Origin: Filobasidium wieringae | Lineage: Eukaryota > Basidiomycota > Tremellomycetes > Filobasidiales > Filobasidiaceae | Length of the DNA stretch: 64,000 nucleotides | Direction: 5' to 3' | Assembly (NCBI GenBank): GCA_001600055.1 | Contig: BCIV01000007.1 | Location: forward strand, 248,001-312,000 | The notes under the pieces: generated by a model | Database searches by the model: none | The model's input: the letters and a program-made list of their open reading frames with translations, nothing else | What the model was told of the DNA's origin: nothing | Position numbers and translations under genes: made by a program | In this document: one piece after another, positions 20,101 through 32,000 of the stretch | Position numbering within the stretch: position 1 is the stretch's first letter | How the letters are laid out: each line of letters starts with the position of its first letter

Positions 20101-21847
20101 GCCTGAACAAGTTGGCAAGCAGTGGTCCAGCCAAATCCAGCCTCTTCTTTCCGAAGTGATCTCGATCATCCAACTCTCGCCTGTTTAGCTTGGCCATAAT
20201 CAATCGATGAACCATGTACCCAAAGAAGTAGGCTTTCTTCTTGAACCCTGATCGTTCGATGGAAATGTGGGGAAGCGTTTCTTTCGCCAAGATATCCATG
20301 GCATGGTTGATACGCTCCGATCGAATACTACCTCCAACGTTTCCTCGTCGACCGATGTGATCCAAAGAGCCCTACACACGGTGTACATCAGCAAATATCC
20401 TGAGCGTAACACTCAGTAGCTATCCATACTTCTTGCGTCTGAGTGTTCTTGGCCTCTTCGATAGATGGTTTCAGCATATCTGTGAAAGCATCGTCGTTCA
20501 TATCGTAACAGATCAACTTCATGATGTCCTCGTCAGAGAGAATTCCCATTGCTCGGAAGATGATGAAAACTGGGATATCTTGTCGAACGTAGGGCAGGGT
20601 AGCACGGATGGTTCCGTGGCCGGTCTAAAGGGCTCGAGGGTCAGTTTCCTGAAACACGATCCGTTGCTGCAGAGACACTCACTCCTTTTTCTCCCTTCGA
20701 CGTGAACAACTTGATGACCATTTTGCTCATCTTGCTCATTCCGGAAGTACTAAGAACACTGGTCAATTCTGCAACATGCGAGACGTTACTCGGTTGAGCT
20801 TTCTCGAATACGTAGACGTAATTCCCAGCCATCCTTTCTTGAGCAATCAAGACCTTCTCGGAACCGTTGATGATAAAGTAACCTCCCATATCCATGGGAC
20901 ACTCTCCGATTCCCTGTTGGGCGTCGGCGTCCATTTTGTGCGTGTAACAGAAATTGCTTCGAACCATGATTGGAATCTAAAGCCGGAAGTGATCAGATGT
21001 CTGCGTTTCCTCCAGTTCAAGGTACCAATATGCTTACTCGTCCGACGTATGCTTGTTTTACTTCAACATCGTTATAATCCGCATCTGGCTCCCATCTCGA
21101 CTCCTCTTCATCGTTAGCAGGGATGTACTTCTCGACCTGTTGCGATACCGTCATATATAGAGGACAGTCATACCTATCACAATGAAGAGTAGGCATGAGA
21201 CCGAAAACTAAATTAATATAAACCAGAAAGAAGTATACGTACGTTCCGTTTCTCAGACGCGCGTCTTGCGGTGTCGATTGATGCACACTTCCATCGTTCT
21301 CAGAGGTAGTAGGAGCTCCCAAGTAGACGTGAGTGAATTTGATGTTGAATCGCCTCTGGAAATTGCAATCGTGAGAAGCACATTAAGCCTGAATCTTCGC
21401 CTCAACCAAGATCAAGATAGCTGCCTACCGTAGCATCCAATGCTCGGCTTCCACCTTGGGACGTCTGATCAAGGGTGAAGGTTCCATGCTCTTCCATGAC
21501 ATCCACCAAGGTGGTCTCCATGAACTCGTTGAAACTGGACAGCTGCTGATTGACTAAACCCTTGTCATCGAAAAAGGTGTTGATTACTGTCCAAATAGAA
21601 TCCTGAGGCAATTCGGTACCCTCGGCATCGAACTCGGGATCTTCGTCCTTGACTGCGCTGACATCGTAACTCCCATATTCGTAGCCTTGAGTTGCAGGAG
21701 CCGAAGCGTAACTATAGCCGTAGTCACCTGCTTGTAGGGGAACATACGGCAGGAAGCAAGAAAATAAAACGAGGAATGACCCCTAGTCTAGCCTGCATTT
21801 CGGAAAGAACAGTTACGACAAAAAGATAAGGGATATGTACCATCCAT
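17146..21847 (-). CDS. RPB2: RNA polymerase II second-largest subunit Rpb2
   Basis: Fourteen exons: 21841-21847, 21429-21727, 21243-21355, 21038-21173, 20683-20976, 20430-20624, 20054-20371, 18966-19991, 17785-18906, 17631-17722, 17543-17559, 17409-17483, 17296-17344, 17146-17227; 1,274 aa. Diagnostic blocks include [89 protein letters not shown] and the clamp zinc site CDICG ... CRLC near the C-terminus. GYNQEDS and HGQKG line the active site. Together with Rpb1 it forms the catalytic cleft of the enzyme. The first coding exon is 7 nt and exon 11 is 17 nt (carrying part of the zinc site). N-terminal residues 1-45 are a Tyr/Gly/Ala-rich leader. Divergent from SMC6. Confidence 0.97.
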
Positions 21848-22390
21848 GATGATCCTGTTTCCAACTCTATCTCCTTTATGCTATCCGTTTCGCTCTCGAG
21901 GGACCTATGCGATAGCCTGGCAAGGGCAAGAGAGCAGTTCCTTGGAGAGGCGGTTGCTGGACGACGGGCGACCGATTGCGGAGAGCTAAAGGGCGAGTGA
22001 GCTAGAGGTATGAAGGAGTCAATCGAATGACTTCCTGGATTTTGAGCTGAAGGGGATATCGTTTCTCTGAGCGATCGATATATGAATCTAATTGCAATTA
22101 CAAATTCACCTTGGCTTAGGAATAGAGCAAGACGTCTGGCCTAGGATGGCTCGGAGCCGAGTGGAAGGGGGTGAGCTGGTGGACATTGAAGTATAAAATG
22201 TCCGCCCACGCCTAGATAACGCGGTGCAGGTGGAGGTACGCGACCTAAAGTGATGAATGGATTATATCGATCTTCTCATTCTCACATTGTAATCAAAACG
22301 TATCAGATATAATTTCCACTACTAGGCGATCATCTAGGTTTGGGCCCGATACTGTCGATCAGGCGATCAGAGAATACTTCGCTTGGCACT
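21848..22390. promoter_or_regulatory. shared divergent promoter RPB2/SMC6
   Basis: A spacer of about 0.54 kb between two essential genes transcribed outward. No TATA element close to either start stands out. No open frame of note. Confidence 0.4.
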
Positions 22391-25300
22391 ATGGTGAATA
22401 AACGAAAAAATGTTACGGAGATTATGGATAGCGACGAGGAAGAAGAGCAGGATGGGGTAGATGATTCACCCGTACCGCCGGTAAATACATCGCTTCTTGA
22501 CCGACATGATCTGCTGACTGACTCTACCAAACGTATAGCAAAAAAGGCCAAGAGTCTCGAATGGTGCCAATGATGATGTTGATGAAATAGATTCGCAACA
22601 ATTCAATCGAAATGGAACTGGCGTGTCTATCGAGGGTATCGGTGCGAGAGTCGCGGCTTTAGAAGCAGACAACGAGCGCATAGAAAGGCAGGAACAACGG
22701 ATTGGAAAGCGTCGTGCAAGAGCGCTTGGATCCGTCAGTGCAATCAGTTACGATGTTTCTGATTAACTTGCTAACAAAGCATAACTTCTGAAGGGCGCTA
22801 GCGGGACTCTAAAGTTGGTGGTTGTACCATATGGTGGGTTGTTCCAGACCTTGCTCACGACCAAAATCTCGTTACAGAAAAATATACCTGGAGAACTTCA
22901 TGTGTCATGAGCGACTATCTTTCGATTTTGGAGAGAACATGAATTTCATAATTGGTCATAATGGCAGTGGAAAGTCGGCGATTCTGACAGGAATCACTCT
23001 AGTCCTTGGAGGAAAGACAAGCAGTACAGGGCGGGCTGCAGGAATGGGGGAATTGGTCCGAAGCGGTGCTACGTAGGTTTTTATTATCGAGTTTTTAGCG
23101 TAGGTTGATACCTGATTCATATCAATTACACAGACGGGGGATGGTACGAGTGGTCCTAAAGAACACTGGGGGAAGTCCGTTTCAGCCAGAACGCTGGGGT
23201 GATGAAATCACGATCGAAAGAATTCTTGTCAGGGAAGGAGCTGGAAGTTCATGGAGGTTGAAATCATCTACCAACAAAGTTTTCAGCACCAAGCGACAGG
23301 ACGTAATCGCCATGATGGATCACTTTGATATCCAGGTGGATAATCCGATGACGGTTTTGACTCAGGATATGAGTAGAGCGTTTTTGAGCACTAGTGATCC
23401 TGCCAAGAAATACGAGGTGAATTGCTATTTTGTTAGGATGACGTCTAATCTGTCCGCTTACCAAATCCCTCTTCACAGCTCTTTCTACGTGGAACTCGAC
23501 TCCAAAAGCTCATGGAAGAGTATTCAGCACTAGACGAGCAAGCGAAGCTTATTGAAGCCGACATTGAGCGATACAAGGACGGGTATGAAGAGTCCGTCAA
23601 GGAGAAGGACAAGTGGAAGAAGATGATCGAGAAGATGGATGCGTTGAACAAGCAAGCCGACAAGATCGATGAACTTGCAAAAGACCTAGCTTGGGCTACA
23701 GTCATACGACAAGCAGAGGTGAGTCTGTAGACTTCTTATGTATATGTGCCATCAAACCGATCACAACCCGATGCACATTATCAGGCTGTCAAGGACATGG
23801 CAAAGCGATATGAAAAGGCCAAAGCCGAATTTGACGCAGCACAAGCGAATCTAAACGATACTACAGTAAGTCCGGTTCAATCGTTATAGAAATGAGAAGC
23901 CTGAAATGAACGTCTTATCATACAGGGCGGAGTTGATGGCGCAGATACAGCAATAAAGGAAGCGGAGCAAGCGAAACAGGCTTTTATGCAAGGCAGCGAG
24001 CACGTCGAAGACGAACTTCGGGATGTCGTACAAACCGTCAAGGATTTGACTGACACCAAGAGCAAACAAACGGTAAAAGTGAAGCGGTATATAGATCTTT
24101 ACATGTGCTAAGGTCGCTTCCATGGTATAGCGAGCAATTCAAGATCTAGGGGAATCCGTTCAGGACAAGGAAACAGCGATCGCGAAACTAGAGAAACAAC
24201 GCGATGAAGAAATGCGCAGAACAGGGCGAGCCGATTTTGCTCGACAGCAGGAGGAGCTCAAGACCAAGAAGAAAGAGGCAGAAACCAGGCTAGCAAAGAT
24301 CACAACCCAATTACCTCTTACCGAGAACAAACTGAAAATGGCAAAGGAGAATTTCGACAAAACAAGTGCTAGCTTGAAGCAGCTTCGAGCCGACAAAGAC
24401 GACGTGAACAGCAGAGCAGCGCGCGCTCAAGAAAACGTCAATCATCTTCGACGCAACCAGGCTAGTGGAAGTACCGACATGTGGAACCGTTACGGTCAGA
24501 ATATAGGAGCTGTCTGGGATGAGATACGCAAAGCTTCATGGCACGGCGGCCAACCGATCGGCCCCCTCGGCATGCATGTCAAGGTTCAAAAAGGTCAGGA
24601 GCAATATATCCCCGTAGTGCAAGCTTCAATGGGGTTGCTCCTCATATCATGGGCTGTGCGTGATAGCAAAGATCGAGCAACCTTAACGAAAATCTTTACA
24701 TATTGTCAAAACAACCGTAATACGTCAGTATGCTGAGCGATCTCGTCAGAAACTTGTTCCTGACTTATTCCTGTGGTTCAAAAGGAGATTTGTGACGGGC
24801 GGACGTAGTGGACCTCCTCCGATCATTACGCATGCGGGAGAGCTGTTCGATTACAGTCAAGGTGACATGCGTCGACACCATCCTACAGTACTCTCCATCC
24901 TAGAAGTCAGTGCTAATCTAGCCTGAAACAGTTGACTGCCTCGGCTTACATCCTCTCCGCTTTTTGAAGGTATCAGATCAGCATGTAGTACGATTGCTTA
25001 TCAACGGGGGCAATGTCGAGCGCATTTTGGTCTCGGAAAAACGAAGACAAGCAGATGAGGTCGCCAAGTCATTGATCAGTCAAATGGGCTCTGTTCAGGT
25101 TTGGACTGCAGATTTGTTTCGAGTCAGCACATCCAAGTGGGTGTCACACCAAACCTACTCCCAAGACGAACATAATCACTGATGCCTGCTCGACCTGTTC
25201 CGTTCTAACAGGTACGGCGGATTAAGCAGTAGCGTGGTAAGCGAGTGGAATGGCGCGCCTATGCTGACCACAGACTTGGGACCTGAAATCGAGTAAGTTG

Positions 25301-27243
25301 TCGTCATTCAGTTGGAGGTATCTTGACTGCTTACTGGCAGCTTAGAGCTCGTACGAGAGAATTGGAAGAGCTTGAGAAACAAATAGAAGGTATCGTCCAG
25401 GAAACGCGTGAGCTCGAATCTACTCGCGAGCGACACTCTGCCGAGTTGACTGCTCAACAAGTATATATCAGCCGTGTTTTGTTGTCTCGGGGCAAGCTAA
25501 CATTTCGGACATATCTTGCAGGAGAGTTTGACCAAATTGAAACAATTTCGTGAGGAAGCACGTCGAGATATCCAAGGAATCGATCATAAGCTGTTGGCGG
25601 AGGAGCCAGTTGCAGTCTCAACTTGGACTGCAGAAATCGAGGTGGGTCAAAGGAAGAATCTCATGATACCGCGAGCTATCAGTGACGTTTCTTTTACACG
25701 ATCAAGCGCTTGAAAATTGCACGGCAAGAAGAAGACGCTCAATTCCTAGCACTGAACGAGCAATTGTCGGCAACTACAGAGCAACAAGCTGCTGCTAAGA
25801 CGCAGAGAGATGAATTAAAGAAGCGGCGGGACGAGTATACGCAACAGCTCAATAAACACCTCGTGAGTTGACAGGACAGCTCAATATTGGAACGAATTCG
25901 ATCCCATTCGTTTCCAGGAAGCCATCGCGACCGCTAAATCGAACAAAGAACAACTCAACCGTGGCCATGCAGATCTAGTGCAAAAAAGGGATCGAAAGTC
26001 ACAAGCTTTAGAAGAGAAAGAAGCAGAGCTTCACCACGGCGAAGCTACGTTAAAGGTGGGTCCCTCTCAGGTTGAAAATGTAGGTATTGCCATCCTTACT
26101 CAGGTGCCACACAGCAATGGCGCAAAGATGCTCTTGATTTCGCCGAAGAGGAAAGGTATCCTACTGAGTCGATAGACAACCTGAAGAAGATGAAGAGAGC
26201 GGCTGAGCAGGCAAAAGATGCGAAACAGGCCAGGTGAGGCATACGCCTTCAATTTCCATGCCAGCTATACTGAAATCACTGTATCATGTAGTTTTCCACA
26301 TTCCTTCCAACAAGTCACGGCCTTTTATAACACAGCTCAAGCGAAATGGCAGAAGGCAGAAGATGAACTAAAGGGAAGCCGAGGTCTGCTGACGGTAAGC
26401 CACGTCTGACGTTTACAATTGATTCGTTATTCATCCGAGTACTCTCGTAGAAAATCAAAGATTTGAATAATCGTCGAAGAAGAAACTGGGTCGGTTTGCG
26501 CCAACATACTTCAGTAGAGACGCAGGATGCTTTCAGTCGATATCTGAGTAAACGAGGTTTCCGAGGGGAACTGATCCTGGACCACGAGAACCTGCGGCTT
26601 GATATGAATGTGAGCTGATTGTGCGATCATGAGGATGCACGATACTGATTCACTTCGATGGTCTAGGTAGCCACCGAGGCTCTTGGCTCGCGGAAAGAAA
26701 CCGCCACGACCGATCGACGGGCGCTTTCCGGTGGAGAGAGTACATTTACAACTCTATGCCTAATATTAGCTATTTGGCATAACGTCCACAGCCCACTTCG
26801 TTGCTTGGACGAGTTCGATGTCTTCATGGATGCTGCTAACAGACGGCTTGCCATGTCTATGCTGGTGAGCCTGAATGATACCAATCTCCTGCTACGTTTG
26901 CTTCAGGCGTCTTTTCATGGATCAGGTCCAAGTCGCAACAGGTGTAAATATTGCCAACGACAACTCCCTCAATGCAGAGAACGCTCTCACTCAAAACGGA
27001 GATAATAGACAATATATCTTGATTACGCCCCAGGTCTGTTTCTTATGTTTGACTGTTCCTGAAGCTCAAACTGATACCGACCTTATAGGAAATGTCTGGG
27101 GCAACCCTGCCAAGTACAGTGAAAGTGCTTCGGATGCGAGACCCTGAGAGAGGAGGACAGTAAGCCCGCAAGTAAAACATGCTCCATAACAGATCTGACG
27201 TGGCATTCTTTACAGAACCCGGTTGACTTCAACTACAGAATGA
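22391..27243 (+). CDS. SMC6: Structural maintenance of chromosomes protein 6 (Smc5/6 complex ATPase)
   Basis: Twenty-three exons with boundaries: 22391-22480, 22539-22733, 22794-22813, 22878-23072, 23134-23416, 23479-23718, 23785-23865, 23926-24072, 24131-24723, 24785-24905, 24970-25136, 25212-25292, 25346-25460, 25522-25641, 25707-25862, 25918-26055, 26115-26233, 26292-26394, 26451-26609, 26667-26864, 26926-27033, 27089-27159, 27216-27243; about 1,175 aa. An acidic N-terminus with NLS-like QKRPRV precedes KKIYLENFMCHERL and Walker A GHNGSGKSAIL. Long coiled coils flank a hinge (WHGGQPIGPLG ... INGGNVERILVSE). The C-terminal head has ABC signature LSGGESTF and Walker B LRCLDEFDVFMD. Smc6 with Smc5 and the Nse subunits acts in recombination repair and replication-fork stability. 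A few acceptors (exons 13, 17, 21) were chosen to keep frame. Confidence 0.94.
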
Positions 27244-27540
27244 AAGGCTTGTGCACAAGTGGTTGTATACCTCTCAATGACGAATATTTACGAAGAAAGA
27301 AGGCATATGTAGCCATCTGACTTGACATTGCGTTCATCCGGTCGAGATAACTTCCTTTGTCGATCTCCGTGATCGTGTAATCAAGATAACGCAAGATCTA
27401 TCCCAGACACTGTATAAAGCTAGCCTGCCATGTGGTTGGTTTGAGAAAGCAAGCAAGGTCCGAACTGCCGGCAATTCCTTTCGTCCGTGAAAACGCTATA
27501 AGCGAACCCTTATAAAAAAGACAGAGTCACTGCGCACTCC

Positions 27541-28982
27541 ATGTCCCAGACTACAGCCCCCGTCTCAAAGGGATACCAAAAAGAGGAGTTCACTTTCTTC
27601 AACCCCGCACAGCAGTATGGTCAGAGCATGACTCTTACTTCTGCGGCCCCTGAACCTCACACACAAAATTTAGTAAGCAACTTGAGGGCTTTCAGATGAT
27701 CAGTATTGATGGAGTGTCGCAATAGCCGACACGATCTGGCTCGCATGAACACCGTAGTCACACACCTTATATGCAAAGAGCCTACAGGCCAGTCCAGCGT
27801 CCTTCTTTCACCATACCATCACCTCCTATTCTTGCAAATTCTATAGCTTCCGGAACCACAAATACCATCACAACATCGGAGGAGATCCCTCTACCGCGGT
27901 CGAAACGAGCGCAAGTCAAGTAAGCAGAGCCAGTAGTTCCGCCACCGCTTCTCACCTAACTTACCTCGCATTTCGATAGAAACGCATGCACAAATTGTCA
28001 AAAAGGTATGTCCAATCTAGATTAATATTGGACGGACGACGATATTAAAGTGAATCAACTCTAGCCTGTAAGCGATGTTCCAATACAAGGTGAGTATTGC
28101 CGCCCAAAGAAACGCGAATGCAAGGCTGATCGCTTGTAATAATAGACCATGTGAGAGGTGCGAGAAGGTAAGCTTGGAGAACAAGCAATCGGGCCGTGAC
28201 TGATGTTGTCGATTCTAGTATGGCATGGATGACTGCGCTGATTCTCCTCGCAAGGTAAAGTGTCTTGGAGTATTCCGCTCGGTTTCATCGTCTGTAGCTG
28301 AACATCATACTCACTTACAGCCTCGCGCTAAGGGGTTCAAACGCGGACCATACAAAAGACGCAGCCGTCTGTCGGCGGCGGAAGAAACCTTCAAGACGAC
28401 TGTTCCCAATCAAGCTTCCGGTAAGCTCAAGATCTCGCTTTGAACTGCCAAAGCTGTCTTGACGTTAGACGCGCGTTATTGCCCTCACAGACTTTGCGCT
28501 CAACTCCCCTAGTACAAGCCCTCTCAATGCCGCTCAATCGGCTCGAGTGTTTCAAAACGTATTTCAAGGCAGCTCTATATTCAGAATCGAAGACCTTCAG
28601 GCACTGACTCCCCTACGATCCACAACTCCGGATCCTGCTCACCCAAATTTTGGCCATCACTCCCAGGACGGCCTCGCCAAATTAGCTCATTCAACGACTC
28701 ATGCCGTAGACATGGTTGCTCATGCTCAGCAATTGAGATTATCCCTCGACGTTGCAGGCATGGTGTCTTGTCCGGCTTCTCCCCGGCAGACTAGTCAGAT
28801 ACATAGCACCAGCATTCAGCCCTTCATGGGCCACGTAAGTGATAGAACAATTATGCAAGAGATGTACTCATAATCGCTCTTTTCAGGCGGCTTCCGCTCC
28901 AAGCAGTCCCACTGGCCTTCGCGCATTCATGGAATTGGACGACCTTCCATTTGATACCATACAAAAGCATAACATATCATAA
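27541..28982 (+). CDS. small Zn2Cys6 transcription factor with RGPYKRR motif
   Basis: Nine exons: 27541-27672, 27726-27919, 27980-28005, 28065-28089, 28146-28167, 28219-28254, 28321-28420, 28491-28834, 28887-28982; 324 aa. The zinc cluster at 112-139 reads C-x2-C-x6-C-x5-C-x2-C-x7-C (ACTNCQKACKRC, RPCERC, final Cys in MDDC). It is followed by the basic block FKRGPYKRRSR seen after the cluster in a family of basidiomycete regulators. No fungal_trans domain is present, and the C-terminal half is Ser/His/Pro-rich. The cluster is cut by four introns into exons of 22-36 nt. The start is an ATG in a good context 297 bp after SMC6. Presumably a nuclear DNA-binding regulator; targets unknown. Confidence 0.85.
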
Positions 28983-29047
28983 TAGTATCGAAAAGCGACA
29001 TTCCACAGATCACATATATGGCAATGTTCATCGTTCCTGTTCTTTCA

Positions 29048-32000
29048 TTAATCAACCTCGATCGTCGTTTCGCCTCGATACAGTTGGGGTCCCGTCGCTC
29101 CAGCATTTGTAGTTACATCTGCGTAAATACGGTACTGACCCTTAGCCAGAAACGTCGCTTGTATCGTAAATTCGTTAGAGCCGTTAGCCAGCAAGGCTTC
29201 TCCATCCGTTTCTCCGTCCGCGATGAAGCACCGAGCCAGTGCATCCATGTCAGGAGATAGCTTGGATACTTCACCTCGTCGCTTATCGGCTATTGGGCAG
29301 GCCTGTATTTTATACGTGCATCTTGCATTGTCTGGACGAGTATCGAATGTTAGCGGTGTCCCTAGCATGCCGATCCCTTTCTTTAGAGCTTACCTAATCG
29401 ACACACCACACAAACGTTGATCTCACTTGCTATATTTGAGCGTACGGTGGCGCTAGATTCCCCAGACGGAATTTTGACTCGGACCGTAAGTAAATCCTGT
29501 TTGAAGGTTTGTACAGATTCCGTGCTTAGTCTCAGATGCCGGAATGACATCGCTCCTGATCGATTGGATCCAGGCTGGATGACGAGGGATTCGCTGGTCA
29601 AGTTTAGCGCGATTGATGAGACGGGAAGATGCTTACTAGCGTCCACCAAGCCCTGAATGAGCTCAACAATCGCTCACGATACCAGAAATGCTGGCCAGGG
29701 CTCGCGTGTGTTCCAGTATCCATAATGTGTTTGCTGATTACGAACTGGCGGGTCTGTGATCGAGGAATCGGTTGAGTCACTTCGTCTTCGGTCAAGAGCC
29801 ACTTGGCTACAGGTAGCACAACTCTGTGTGATGAATGACGTCAATTCAAGAGGAGCGATAGTGCGGAAGCAGGCCTGCTGACCTTTCAGTCGCTTTTGGC
29901 GCAACTAATTGCCGCACGATGAGGGGTTCTAACGTTGCCTTCTCTGCATCTGAGAAGCAAATGAGTACACAGTATGATTTGTCACTTGAATCATCTCTTA
30001 CCTTGCATCGATAGCCTCTCAAGATGAACCTCTAATGCTTGGTCCGATGGGTTCGCAAAGATCAAAGATAATATACAGTAGCCTTTGTCACCCTTCGCCT
30101 CGGAAAGGGCCAGCCGCAGCTGTTCAAGGGAGTCCCTTTCATGATGATAAGTGCTTCGATGCTGCGAAGCAAACGGTGTAACAGGCGTCTTTGGCATCTC
30201 TATTGATATAGAATTCTTCTCGAGGGGTGGTACCATAGATTTCGAATGGTAGGCTGACTTGACATTTAGATGACGGCACAGCAAGGTCGGTTGCACCGTT
30301 GTTATTATAGGCAGTGTAATCCGGCGAGAGAAGAAAGTTGCAGAACCCGCAGCCCTGGCGGTTTCAAGGTTACCGTAATCGAGCTTAATCGTTGCGTTCT
30401 CACTGGAGTTATACAATACAGTAAATTAGCTTGCTCAGGACAACGTGCGGGCTTAGCCTTACCATCCGAGCTTGCCAAGGTATCGCACAACCAGTGTTTG
30501 GCGTGATCCAGGAGGAATATTGATCTGCTGCGACTGATCCCAGCTCAAAACAGGTCGTGTGGATATGTCATTTTCCAGTTCATATGCCTGACTAGCAGAT
30601 AAAGATCCTTCGGCAAGGAGCTTTTCGCTTTCCTCTGCCAGAGAGTCATGGAAAGTGAGTTTCAAGAAGTCTATGGTTTGTGCCGATGTGTTCTCCACCG
30701 TCATTCGTATAAGGGAACTAGACAGATGAAAAGAGGATTTAGAAGTACTGTTCAAGTGTAGTCGATATGAGACTGACGTTTCACCATCCATGGTAATTAG
30801 AGAGCCATGGTTCAAATTCGTACTACGTATCCACATATATGGCTGCGAAGGGATCACCTGACAAGATATCCCGTTTCTTTGAACCTGATTTCGCTCGCCA
30901 TCGAGAAGCTGACGTTGCACGCTCGGTCGAGTTTCTAAACCTGCCGATTTGCTTTTGGATGCAATTTTGTCGACGATCGGTGCGAGTTGTGTTTTGCCGA
31001 GACTCGATCGCAAACAAGGTATCGGTATGGTCTCTTCTTGGCCATCTGGCAGGCGAACGCGAATACCTGAGATTGTCAGGGTACCGGATTCCTTGGCTAC
31101 CGCAATGAGAGGAATCTTCACGAAACTGTCAGCGACCAGCGCAAGAGCTAACGGTGGACTTTCGACTTTGATCCCAGTCGTACTATGCGAACACAGTGAG
31201 ATGAGTATCGCTTTTCGTCTCGAGCTAAGAACGCTGCTTACGCCAGAGATATGTCTGGAAACTCTAGATCAAAGCTAAAAGGATTAGACAGAGTGATAAT
31301 GCATTCAATCTGTTCATTCTGGACGAAGACGATCTGCTCATATTCAAGGATTTAGCTGGCTGACTGATTGGCAAAACATCAGCTTCTTACCTTGCCACCG
31401 GCTGTCGTTTTCGCTCTTGGGTTGTACAGGAAGGGGTCTACTTTCGCATCGCTGTTGGCTAGATGGGAAATAGACTGTTCATACGGGATTTTGCTTGAAG
31501 CAAGTCTTAGATTGGAACTGGCGTTGAGCTCACATCCGGTTCTCAGGCAACTGATTCTAAAACCTACGGGGTAATTTCCGCCTCAACTAGTAAGCCATCA
31601 GGGATCCACCATTGACGAGATGGCACTACAATGCCCCTTCGCTGACTTATGCTCCATGACCGCGCGTATGCTTGATACAGGTACAGTTGTGAATGAGGAG
31701 CCAGATTACTAGACATGGACCGTAGAGCAGCGGCGGCGAATTGCATGATGCTGGTATAATCTAGAAACAGCCGGAATTTAGGCTGGTAATTCTTGACTTG
31801 ATGATTAAACTTACCAGGTAGGTTCTCAGCTGCCGTCACCGCTTCTCGAACGAGTTCTACCTGAAGCTCCGGCCAGCCATATCTGAAGCCAGGCGTTTGC
31901 TTGTAGCCAGGCTCGTCCTGCTGAACTCTGGTGTCGATCCCAAGAACATCCAATATCCGGGAGATTATGGCAATGATAGCAGCTGTACCCTCTTCTGTAT

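Noticed and set aside
29383..29649. Separate 88-aa minus-strand gene inside TRS120
   Set aside because: RSGAMSFRHLRL and SSATVRSN are TRAPPC9-family blocks and join upstream exon 11 in phase after a 62-nt intron.
31564..31760. Reading straight through to the stop at 31564 in TRS120
   Set aside because: The SSKIPYEQSISHL...DPFLYNP block expected next lies in another frame; a 50-nt intron (31518-31567) restores it.
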